Assembly: GCA_030630015.1 (NCBI GenBank)
Contig: DAOVNV010000148.1
Coordinates: forward strand, 1-6,236
Source: Desulfuromonadales bacterium
GTDB lineage: Bacteria > Desulfobacterota > Desulfuromonadia > Desulfuromonadales > BM103
Direction of reading: 5' to 3'
Length of the DNA stretch: 6,236 nucleotides
The notes beneath the pieces are model-generated. The model was not told the DNA's origin and searched no databases. It saw only the letters and a program-made list of their open reading frames with translations. How positions within the stretch are numbered: position 1 is the stretch's first letter; each line of letters opens with the position of its first letter. Both the position numbers and the translations under genes were made by a program. Positions 1-6,201 of this stretch are shown in pieces.

Positions 1-1241
1 GCCATCAGCTGCCCCTGGCGGGTTTCCGGGTACATGATGCCGAAGCTGGTCATGCCGAGTTCGCCCATGGCGTATTCCAGCAGGGTCTCAACCTGCAATT
101 GCGCCGTCAGCGAGTTGCGGAACACATAGGGAGAAGATCCCGCCAGGCCTTCTTTCTGTGACATAGCCAACAGCGGAACCTGCTCGCGGTCGGCCCGCTG
201 CGCGGCTGCGCTTGCGGCATTGCCAACCAGGGGCCCGGCGATGGCCAGAACCCGCTCGCCGATCGCCAGCTCGGCAACCTGTTGGCCCGCCACGCCTGGG
301 TCACCGGCCGTATCGCGATACAGAAAACGCACCGGGACGGTCGGTCTGAAATCTTCACGCGCCTGTTCCATGCCACGCTGCACCAGTTTCCCGAAAGCAG
401 CATACCGGCCGGAAAGAGGCAACAGAACACCAATCGCTCTTTGCAGCTGACTCGGGTCCGTCAACTGGGACAACAGGGTCAGGGCCTCGTCGCGATAGGC
501 GAAACCTAGAGGACCATTCAGCACCTGCGCAACCCATTGCTGGGCCAGTTCCTTCTGGCCCTCGCCCAAAGATCTCCAGCCAAGCTTCAACATGGCCAGC
601 AAGGCAAACGGGGTATCTCGATACATGAAGGTTGCTTCACCAAGATCATCAACCGACAGCTGGGCATCCATCAGAACGTGCGCCCTGGCCAGGACATCAT
701 TCGGTGAGATCTGCCCTTCGGTCAGGAGAGCCTGATATAAAAAATAAAGGGAAGGTTGAGAGTGCCCCAGTTCGGCCAGCCCTGCGGCCAGCAGGAGGAA
801 ACGCGCCTGTCTGTTCTCCAGCAACAGGCTCTCCGTCGGCAAGTCCAGCAGGCCGGTCACACCCTCTTCAACAGCCCCGGCACGAATCTTTAGCCGGCCC
901 TCCATCAGCTGGTCGGCCGGGACTCGTCCCTGTGAAGAAATCTTGCCCAGGTAATTCAGGGCCAACTGCGGTTCATCCAGATCCGCATGGATCGTCGCCA
1001 GACGGCGATAGGCATCATTAATCAGCGGAGAATCGGCGTGGCTGACCAGGAACCCGCGCAGCAGACCGGCCGCCTCGTTAAGCTTGCCCTCCTGGTAGTG
1101 CTCAAACGCGCGCTGCATGGCAACCTGTGCCCGGTCGGCCTGGCCAACAGCAGTGCTCACCGCTTCGGCCGCATTGACGGAAAAGGCCGTCAGGAACATC
1201 GTCAGCAGCACGGCAGAAAAAAAGAGGTGTAAGCAACGCAT
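1..1241 (-). CDS. Periplasmic TPR + substrate-binding-fold protein, LpoA-like (partial, 3' end missing)
   Basis: An open frame of 413 codons begins at ATG 1241 and runs off the left edge without a stop. Residues 1-25 look like a Sec signal peptide: hydrophobic FFSAVLLTMFLTAF, then a probable cut after SVNA. The only early Cys is residue 3, so there is no lipobox. Residues about 35-260 are Leu/Ala-rich helical repeats of TPR character (for example AFEHYQEGKLNEAAGLL). From about 269 the periplasmic-binding-protein fold starts with IGVLLPLSGRYAAFG, followed by IAGPLVGNAASAAA (334-347), VPLLAMSQKEGLA and PYVFRNSLT. This order matches penicillin-binding protein activators of the LpoA family and related substrate-binding proteins annotated for ABC transporters. 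In gammaproteobacteria LpoA is an outer-membrane lipoprotein that activates PBP1A; the role here is inference. Its ATG shares one base with the dnaJ stop (TGATG), so translation is probably coupled. The domain call is fairly sure, the function is not. Confidence 0.85.
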   Translation of the reverse strand, partial: MRCLHLFFSAVLLTMFLTAFSVNAAEAVSTAVGQADRAQVAMQRAFEHYQEGKLNEAAGLLRGFLVSHADSPLINDAYRRLATIHADLDEPQLALNYLGKISSQGRVPADQLMEGRLKIRAGAVEEGVTGLLDLPTESLLLENRQARFLLLAAGLAELGHSQPSLYFLYQALLTEGQISPNDVLARAHVLMDAQLSVDDLGEATFMYRDTPFALLAMLKLGWRSLGEGQKELAQQWVAQVLNGPLGFAYRDEALTLLSQLTDPSQLQRAIGVLLPLSGRYAAFGKLVQRGMEQAREDFRPTVPVRFLYRDTAGDPGVAGQQVAELAIGERVLAIAGPLVGNAASAAAQRADREQVPLLAMSQKEGLAGSSPYVFRNSLTAQLQVETLLEYAMGELGMTSFGIMYPETRQGQLM

Positions 1242-2347
1242 CAGCCGAACAACTCCTTGACCTTGTCAAAAAAGCTCTTGCCCATCGGATGAATCTCCTC
1301 ACCACCCTCGCGAGAAAACTCTTCCAGCAGTTCCTTCTGACGCGGAGTTAGCTTGGTAGGGGTCTCAACACGCACCACAACCAGTTCGTCACCCCGGCCA
1401 TAACCATGCAGAGCCGGGATCCCTTTACCGGTCAGCTTGAAGATCTTGCCACTCTGGGTCCCAGCCGGAAGCTTAAGGTTGACCTTGCCCTCCAGGGTGG
1501 GGATCTCAAGCTGGCAGCCCAGGACTGCCTGGGAGAAAGACACCGGGATCTCACAAATGATGTCCTGCCCTTCACGCTGGAAAATCGGGTGGTTCTTGAC
1601 CGTGATCACCACATAGAGATCGCCTGAAGGCCCTCCCTGGGCACCCGGTTCACCCTCTCGGTTCAGCTTGAGACGATTACCGGATTCGACGCCGGCCGGG
1701 ATTTTAAGGGAAAGGGTTTTCTTGCTGCGGGTCAAGCCGGTGCCGCGACATTCGGAGCAGGGATCAGTGATCCGCTTGCCCTCGCCGCCGCAATCAGGAC
1801 AGGGCCGGGTCAGGGAGAAAAACCCCTGCTGAAAACGCACCTGTCCGTGTCCGGAACAGGTCTGGCAAATCTGAGGAGAGGTGCCGGGCCTGGCGCCCGA
1901 GCCCTGACAGGTCCGGCAGGTCTCGTGACGCGGCACCTGGACTTTGGTTTCGAGGCCGAAGGCGGCCTCTTCAAAGGAGATGGTCAGGTTGTAGCGCAGA
2001 TCGTCACCACGCCGTCCAGCGCTACGACGACTGCCCCCGCCGAAAATGTCTCCGAAGATATCCCCGAAAAGATCCTCGAAAGGAGTGCCACCGAACCCGC
2101 CGGAGGAGAAGCCGCCGCCCTGGTCGACACCGGCATGGCCGTACTGGTCATAAAGAGCCCGCTTTTGGGCATCTGACAGAGCAGCATAAGCCTCGGACAA
2201 TTCCTTGAAGCGCTCTTCCGCCTGTTTGTCTCCGGGGTTCTTGTCTGGGTGGCACTTGAGCGCCAGCTTGCGGTAAGCTTTTTTAATCTCGGTCTCGCTG
2301 GCGTTGCGATTAACCTCAAGCACCTCGTAGTAGTCGCGTTTATTCAC
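1241..2347 (-). CDS. dnaJ: Chaperone protein DnaJ (type I Hsp40)
   Basis: A cytoplasmic J-domain co-chaperone that hands unfolded substrates to DnaK and stimulates its ATPase. It has 368 residues, close to the usual 370-380. The J domain is residues 1-70 with the HPD motif at 33-35. A Gly/Phe-rich linker spans about 76-105 and includes a small internal repeat, GDIFGDIF. Four zinc-binding CxxCxGxG repeats sit at 144-151 (CRTCQGSG), 161-168 (CQTCSGHG), 183-190 (CPDCGGEG) and 197-204 (CSECRGTG). The C-terminal substrate-binding and dimerisation domains follow to the end. All parts are present, so this is a complete type I DnaJ. The start is GTG, chosen because conserved RDYYEVL begins at residue 4 and no in-frame ATG lies nearby. 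It lies 119 nt after dnaK, across a spacer with two hairpins, and its TGA overlaps the next gene's ATG. Confidence 0.98.
   Translation of the reverse strand: MNKRDYYEVLEVNRNASETEIKKAYRKLALKCHPDKNPGDKQAEERFKELSEAYAALSDAQKRALYDQYGHAGVDQGGGFSSGGFGGTPFEDLFGDIFGDIFGGGSRRSAGRRGDDLRYNLTISFEEAAFGLETKVQVPRHETCRTCQGSGARPGTSPQICQTCSGHGQVRFQQGFFSLTRPCPDCGGEGKRITDPCSECRGTGLTRSKKTLSLKIPAGVESGNRLKLNREGEPGAQGGPSGDLYVVITVKNHPIFQREGQDIICEIPVSFSQAVLGCQLEIPTLEGKVNLKLPAGTQSGKIFKLTGKGIPALHGYGRGDELVVVRVETPTKLTPRQKELLEEFSREGGEEIHPMGKSFFDKVKELFG
1253..1258 (-). promoter_or_regulatory. Ribosome binding site of the LpoA-like gene, inside dnaJ
   Basis: AAGGAG lies within the last dnaJ codons, 11 nt before the ATG at 1241. 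The spacing is slightly long. Because the start overlaps the dnaJ stop, re-initiation by ribosomes finishing dnaJ is likely as well as direct binding. Confidence 0.5.
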
Positions 2348-2352
2348 ATCAA

Positions 2353-2357
2353 CCCCT
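2353..2357 (-). promoter_or_regulatory. Ribosome binding site of dnaJ
   Basis: AGGGG is placed 5 nt before the GTG start of dnaJ. It is a weaker Shine-Dalgarno than the one before dnaK. It belongs to a CAGGGG block (2353-2358) that is complementary to CCCCUG in the 3' arm of the hairpin just upstream, so it could be hidden by RNA pairing. Confidence 0.6.
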
Positions 2358-2364
2358 GCAACGA

Positions 2365-2396
2365 CGACAGGGGCCGGCCTGCGCCGACCCCTGTCG
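2365..2396 (-). promoter_or_regulatory. Strong RNA hairpin in the dnaK-dnaJ spacer, ahead of the dnaJ ribosome binding site
   Basis: On the minus strand, CGACAGGGGTCGGC (2396-2383) pairs with GCCGGCCCCTGTCG (2378-2365) around a GCAG tetraloop. The stem is 14 bp with a single U-G wobble and no mismatch. On the opposite strand the wobble becomes an A-C mismatch, which fits RNA made from the minus strand. No U-tract follows, so it is not an intrinsic terminator. It could shield mRNA from nucleases, mark a processing site, or control access to the dnaJ start (see the alternative pairing in the findings). Confidence 0.6.
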
Positions 2397-2417
2397 CTGT
2401 CGAACAGAAAATATCAT

Positions 2418-2441
2418 CCGCCGGAATCTGGAAACCGGCGG
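2418..2441 (-). other. GC-rich hairpin after dnaK, possible partial terminator or mRNA stabiliser
   Basis: CCGCCGG (2441-2435) pairs perfectly with CCGGCGG (2424-2418) across a 10-nt loop, beginning 25 nt after the dnaK stop. The bases that follow, ATGATATTTTCTG, are only modestly T-rich, so termination would be weak at best. Such a hairpin could let part of the transcript end after dnaK, or protect the dnaK 3' end, giving more DnaK than DnaJ. The structure is seen; the role is inferred. Confidence 0.5.
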
Positions 2442-2466
2442 TTTAATTCTAGGAACCTGGCGAAGG

Positions 2467-4377
2467 TCAGTCCTTCTTCTTTTCATCCACCTCTTCGAAT
2501 TCCGCATCGACAACATCGTCACCCTGAGTGCTGTCGGCGGCTTCAGCATCGCCGGCCCCCTCATCTGACGCCTGGGCCTTCTGGTACATCACTTCGGCCA
2601 ACTTGTGAGATGCCTGGGCAAGAGCTTCCGTCTTACTGTTTATGACTTCGACATCGTCGCCCTCAATGGCCTTTTTCAGATCCTCAAGAGCCGACTCGAT
2701 CGTTTTTTTGGTTTCTTCATCGACCTTGTCGCCATGCTCCTTGACAGCTTTTTCGGTGGTGTAGACCAGACCGTCGGCCTGGTTGCGCGCTTCGATCAGT
2801 TCGCGCTTCTTCTTGTCGTCGGCAGCATGCGATTCGGCATCCTTGACCATCTTGTCGATCTCTCCCTCGGACAGGCCGGAAGACGCGGTGATGCGGATCG
2901 ACTGCTCCGTGCCGGTGCCGAGATCCTTGGCGGAAACATGGAGGATGCCGTTGGCATCGATATCGAAGGTCACCTCGACCTGCGGCACGCCGCGCGGCGC
3001 AGGCGGAATGCCGACCAGTTCGAAGCGGCCGATGGTCTTATTGTCGCCGGCCATCTCGCGCTCGCCCTGCAGGACGTGCACCGAAACAGCGGGCTGGTTG
3101 TCAGCGGCCGTGGAGAAGACCTGGCTTTTCTTACAGGGGATGGTGGTGTTCTTCTCGATCAACTTGGTCATCACGCTGCCCAGGGTCTCGATGCCGAGCG
3201 AAAGCGGCGTGACGTCGAGCAGCAGGACATCCTTGACTTCCCCCTTGAGCACGCCGCCCTGGATGGCGGCGCCAACGGCCACCACCTCGTCCGGGTTGAC
3301 CCCCTTGCTCGGAGCCTTGCCAAAGATTTCCTGAACCTTAGCCTGTACTGCGGGCATCCGGATCATGCCGCCGACCAGGATCACTTCGTCAACCTCCGAG
3401 GCCCTCAGTCCGGCGTCTTTCAGTGCAGTGTTACAGGGGCCGACCAGTTTGCCGAGCAGATCGCCGCACAGGCTTTCCAGCTTGGAGCGGGACATCTTGA
3501 GATTGAGGTGTTTGGGTCCGGACTGATCGGCCGTGATGAACGGCAGGTTGATGTCGGTTTCCATGGAAGAAGACAGTTCACACTTGGCTTTCTCCGCCGC
3601 TTCCTTGAGACGCTGCAAAGCCATCTTGTCGCCGCGCAGATCGATGCCCTGGTCTTTCTTGAACTCATCGGCAACGTAATCGATGATGCGCTGGTCGAAG
3701 TCCTCACCACCGAGAAAAGTGTCACCGTTGGTCGACTTGACTTCAAACACACCGTCGCCCAACTCCAGGATGGAAATATCGAAGGTGCCGCCGCCCAGGT
3801 CGAACACGGCGATCTTGCGCTCTTCCTTCTTCTCCAAGCCATAAGCAAGTGCAGCCGCCGTAGGCTCGTTGATGATACGCAGCACGTTCAGACCGGAGAT
3901 CTTACCGGCATCCTTGGTGGCCTGACGCTGGGAATCGTTAAAGTAGGCCGGGACGGTAACTACCGCGTCGGTGACTTCTTCACCCAGGTAGTCTTCGGCG
4001 GTCTGTTTCATCTTCTGCAGCACCATGGCGGAAATCTCCGGAGCACTGTATTGCTTGCCGCGCGCCTCAACCCAGGCGTCGCCGTTGTCGGCCTTGACAA
4101 TCTTGTACGGCACCAGCGAGATGTCTTTCTTGACCGCATCGGAATTGAATTTCCGACCGACCAGACGCTTGATGGCAAACAGAGTGTTTTCCGGGTTGGT
4201 CACAGCCTGGCGCTTGGCCTGCTGGCCGACCAGACGCTCACCGCTTTCGGTGAAGGCGACAATTGAGGGAGTGGTACGGGTCCCCTCGGCGTTAGCAATG
4301 ACCACGGGCTCGCCGCCCTCCATGATGGCGACACAGGAGTTGGTGGTCCCCAGGTCGATACCGATTACTTTGCCCAT
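2467..4377 (-). CDS. dnaK: Chaperone protein DnaK (Hsp70)
   Basis: The cytoplasmic ATP-driven Hsp70 chaperone that binds exposed hydrophobic segments, working with DnaJ and GrpE. It has 636 residues, normal for the family. The nucleotide-binding domain is about residues 1-380, with IDLGTTNSCVA (7-17), FDLGGGTFDIS (192-202, T198 being the usual autophosphorylated Thr) and VILVGG (332-337). The extra segment around 77-105 is typical of Gram-negative DnaK. The linker DVLLLDVTPLSLG is at 383-395. The substrate-binding domain contains VFSTAADNQPAVSVHVLQGERE (420-441), followed by the helical lid and an acidic tail ending DAEFEEVDEKKKD. One oddity is Ile339 in GGMIRMP, where the third Hsp70 signature normally has Ser or Thr. 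The ATG start is supported by a strong Shine-Dalgarno and the conserved MGKVIGIDLG start. It follows grpE by 58 nt. Confidence 0.99.
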   Translation of the reverse strand: MGKVIGIDLGTTNSCVAIMEGGEPVVIANAEGTRTTPSIVAFTESGERLVGQQAKRQAVTNPENTLFAIKRLVGRKFNSDAVKKDISLVPYKIVKADNGDAWVEARGKQYSAPEISAMVLQKMKQTAEDYLGEEVTDAVVTVPAYFNDSQRQATKDAGKISGLNVLRIINEPTAAALAYGLEKKEERKIAVFDLGGGTFDISILELGDGVFEVKSTNGDTFLGGEDFDQRIIDYVADEFKKDQGIDLRGDKMALQRLKEAAEKAKCELSSSMETDINLPFITADQSGPKHLNLKMSRSKLESLCGDLLGKLVGPCNTALKDAGLRASEVDEVILVGGMIRMPAVQAKVQEIFGKAPSKGVNPDEVVAVGAAIQGGVLKGEVKDVLLLDVTPLSLGIETLGSVMTKLIEKNTTIPCKKSQVFSTAADNQPAVSVHVLQGEREMAGDNKTIGRFELVGIPPAPRGVPQVEVTFDIDANGILHVSAKDLGTGTEQSIRITASSGLSEGEIDKMVKDAESHAADDKKKRELIEARNQADGLVYTTEKAVKEHGDKVDEETKKTIESALEDLKKAIEGDDVEVINSKTEALAQASHKLAEVMYQKAQASDEGAGDAEAADSTQGDDVVDAEFEEVDEKKKD

Positions 4378-4435
4378 TTTAAGTTTTCCTCCTTAGCTAA
4401 AATCTTTTTTGTATTAAATTTTTGAATGAGACAGA
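4378..4435 (-). other. AT-rich grpE-dnaK spacer
   Basis: This 58-nt gap has 14 G/C bases (about 24 percent) between clearly GC-richer genes. It holds the dnaK ribosome binding site, an A6 run and the palindrome TTAGCTAA (4393-4400) overlapping the AAGG of the site. AAAAT and ATTTT could form a weak 5-bp A-U stem. TTTAAT (4418-4413) resembles a -10 box, but no convincing -35 lies at the right distance, so I do not call a promoter. Confidence 0.5.
4388..4394 (-). promoter_or_regulatory. Strong ribosome binding site of dnaK
   Basis: AAGGAGG, almost the full anti-16S complement, sits 10 nt before the dnaK ATG in an AT-rich, probably unstructured leader. It is the strongest such site in the window, consistent with DnaK being the most abundant product of the operon. 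Confidence 0.85.
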
Positions 4436-5116
4436 TCAGGACGCGCTCTCGTCATCCCCTGTCGTTTCTGATGTTTGTTCTGTCGTCTGATCGGCGGAAT
4501 CCGCCGCGGGCGCTTTGGCAACCATAACCAGCGAGGGCCGCAATAAACGGTCATGCAGCAGATAGCCCTTCTGGAACTCCGCAGAGACCGTGTTGGGCGG
4601 ACAGTCGTCCGTCTCGGCATGGCCCATCGCCTGATGGTGATTCGGATCGAAGATCTCCCCTATGGCCACGATCGGCTTGACGCCGAAGTCCTCCAGCGCC
4701 TTGCGGAACATGTTGATCGTCATATCGACGCCTTCGAGAAGCCCTTCGCTGCCGCCGTTGCCGGCCTCGGCATGTTCAACGGCCCGCTCCAGATTGTCCA
4801 GAACCGGGATCAGTTCCCTGAGCAGACGATCATTGGCGAAACGGATCGCTTCTTCCTTTTCGCGCTGGGACCGTTTGCGATAGTTCTCCAGATCAGCCCG
4901 TTCACGCAGGTAAAGGTCCCAGTTTTTGGTTGCTTCCGCCTTTGCTTCTACAATGAGCTGTTCCGGATCAACTTCCCCGGTTTCCGCCTCAACTTCGCCA
5001 TCCGGCTCCGCTGCAACATCCGCAACCTGTTCTGGTTCTGCGTCTGAAACTGTATCCTTAACCGCTTCCGGTTTGGAATCGTTTATCTTCTCTTGTTTTT
5101 TCTGCTTCTTGGCCAC
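4436..5116 (-). CDS. grpE: GrpE, nucleotide exchange factor of DnaK
   Basis: A homodimeric cytoplasmic co-chaperone that releases ADP from DnaK and acts as a thermosensor in some bacteria. It has 226 residues, longer than the usual 190-200 because of charged, disordered ends. Residues 1-50 start with a Lys-rich stretch (MAKKQKKQEK) and turn acidic; 202-226 form a Thr/Ser/Glu-rich tail. The long helical coiled coil is about 52-118, with RERADLENYRKR (71-82) and PVLDNLERA (104-112). The beta domain that contacts DnaK carries the family signature FDPNHHQAMGHAETD (156-170) and FQKGYLLHDRLLRPSLVMVAK (181-201). The start is GTG, set by a Shine-Dalgarno 9 nt upstream that overlaps the hrcA stop. The gap to hrcA is 12 nt, so co-transcription and coupled translation are likely. 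Confidence 0.98.
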   Translation of the reverse strand: MAKKQKKQEKINDSKPEAVKDTVSDAEPEQVADVAAEPDGEVEAETGEVDPEQLIVEAKAEATKNWDLYLRERADLENYRKRSQREKEEAIRFANDRLLRELIPVLDNLERAVEHAEAGNGGSEGLLEGVDMTINMFRKALEDFGVKPIVAIGEIFDPNHHQAMGHAETDDCPPNTVSAEFQKGYLLHDRLLRPSLVMVAKAPAADSADQTTEQTSETTGDDESAS

Positions 5117-5125
5117 CTTGTCAAT

Positions 5126-5130
5126 CTCCT
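5126..5130 (-). promoter_or_regulatory. Ribosome binding site of grpE overlapping the hrcA stop codon
   Basis: AGGAG, 9 nt before the GTG of grpE, begins with the last two bases of the hrcA TAG (TAGGAG). This placement supports the GTG start and suggests that ribosomes terminating on hrcA influence grpE initiation. Confidence 0.75.
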
Positions 5131-6187
5131 AGTCTTTATCTGTATCTTTATCTGTATCGTTATTCAGCAAACGGCTGACCAGATCCGCCGTATAGCCGAC
5201 AATCGGGATCACAGTGGAATAAGGCATGCGGCTGGGACCGATAATCCCAAGCGTTCCCAGTGAACCGCGTTTGCCGGAATAGGCTGCGGTAATCAGGCTG
5301 CATCCGGCAATCTCACTGTACTCGGTTTCACTGCCGATGATGATCTGGACTCCCTCTGCCTGCAGACCCAGATCAAGTAGATCAAACAGGACGCTCTTGC
5401 GTTCGAAGGCCTGGAAAACCCTCTTCATGCGATCCAGATCGCTGAACTCCGGCTGTTCGAGGAACCGGCTGGTTCCCTCGACAATCACCTCGCTGTCAGT
5501 GTCATTTTCCAGGGCGGCTCTGGAAAGCCTCAACGCCCGCTGCAACAGATGATCATACAGGGCTTTTTCCTCTGCCATTTCAGACAGAATCCGGCTTTGC
5601 ATCGCCTGGATGCTGAGACCAGCCATCTCTTGATTGAGATAATTGGTGATCTGTTCGAGGTCCGATGCCGTTAATTCTTCATCAATTTCAATCAGCTTGT
5701 TCTGTATCAGGCCTGACTGGGTGACAAATACGACCAGAATCTGACGGCTGGAAAGCTTGACGAATTCGATATGCCGAAAAATTGTTTTCTGCAGGCGCGG
5801 CATCATCACCAGGCCGGTGTAGCAGGACACCGAGGACAGAGCCTTGCTAGCAGACCGCAGAAGTTCTGCCATCTGCAACCCCTGCCCGCGATACTCCGCC
5901 TCAAGCCGATTCTTGTGCTGCTGGTTGATGCGAACAACCCGCATCAAGGTGTCCACATAAAAGCGGTAGCCCTGCTCGGTTGGCACCCGGCCCGCCGAGG
6001 TATGTGGCGAGCAGAGATAACCCTGCTCCTCCAAGTCAGCCATCACGTTGCGTATCGACGCAGATGACAGGCTGACCTCGAGCCGATCGGTAATTGCCTT
6101 GGAGCCAACCGGCTGTGCGGTAGCAATGTGCTCCTCGATGACCGCTTCGAGGATCTGTTGGCTGCGAGTATTCAACATTTCTGCCAT
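5129..6187 (-). CDS. hrcA: Heat-inducible transcription repressor HrcA
   Basis: A DNA-binding repressor of class I heat-shock genes. In known systems it binds the CIRCE inverted repeat and depends on GroEL for folding, so chaperone shortage relieves repression. It has 352 residues, a normal length. The N-terminal winged helix (about 5-75) shows LNTRSQQILEAVIEEHI, the recognition region SSASIRNVMADLEEQGYL (41-58) and the wing HTSAGRVPTEQGYRFYVD (62-79). The GAF-like central and C-terminal region includes QIIIGSE (281-287) and GTLGIIGPSRMPYSTVIPIV (311-330), a hallmark of the family. The ATG at 6187 is preferred because GGAG lies 6 nt upstream; a second in-frame ATG at codon 4 (6178) is possible. 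The tail TDKDTDKD comes from a tandem repeat. It is first in the visible cluster, and no CIRCE is visible in the 49 upstream bases. Confidence 0.98.
   Translation of the reverse strand: MAEMLNTRSQQILEAVIEEHIATAQPVGSKAITDRLEVSLSSASIRNVMADLEEQGYLCSPHTSAGRVPTEQGYRFYVDTLMRVVRINQQHKNRLEAEYRGQGLQMAELLRSASKALSSVSCYTGLVMMPRLQKTIFRHIEFVKLSSRQILVVFVTQSGLIQNKLIEIDEELTASDLEQITNYLNQEMAGLSIQAMQSRILSEMAEEKALYDHLLQRALRLSRAALENDTDSEVIVEGTSRFLEQPEFSDLDRMKRVFQAFERKSVLFDLLDLGLQAEGVQIIIGSETEYSEIAGCSLITAAYSGKRGSLGTLGIIGPSRMPYSTVIPIVGYTADLVSRLLNNDTDKDTDKD
5135..5158 (-). repeat. 12-bp tandem duplication at the 3' end of hrcA
   Basis: The unit GATACAGATAAA occurs twice in perfect tandem just before the hrcA stop. 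Being a multiple of three it keeps the frame, and it gives the C-terminal tail TDKDTDKD. It looks like a recent slippage duplication beyond the conserved HrcA domain. Confidence 0.9.
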
Positions 6188-6193
6188 GGGGGA

Positions 6194-6197
6194 CTCC
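6194..6197 (-). promoter_or_regulatory. Ribosome binding site of hrcA
   Basis: GGAG is placed 6 nt (TCCCCC) before the ATG at 6187. It favours this start over the in-frame ATG three codons later. Confidence 0.6.
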
Positions 6198-6201
6198 GTA
6201 C

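Noticed and set aside
107..433. 108-codon minus-strand frame inside the LpoA-like gene
   Set aside because: It is in another frame of the same strand. The frame from ATG 1241 runs through this stretch without a stop and gives the binding-protein fold, so this is a shadow.
632..1021. 129-codon plus-strand frame opposite the LpoA-like gene
   Set aside because: Low-complexity Pro/Ser/Gly-rich translation, antisense to a continuous frame with signal peptide and recognisable domains.
2365..2396. Intrinsic terminator between dnaK and dnaJ
   Set aside because: The stem is strong enough but no U-tract follows; the next bases are TCGTTGCAGGGG, leading into the dnaJ start.
2605..4266. 553-codon open frame on the plus strand opposite dnaK
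   Set aside because: It lies wholly antisense to a certain dnaK gene. Long antisense frames are common opposite dnaK because of its codon bias; the translation shows no recognisable domain and I see no good ribosome binding site.
4553..5047. 164-codon plus-strand frame opposite grpE
   Set aside because: Antisense shadow of a clearly conserved grpE, without recognisable protein features.
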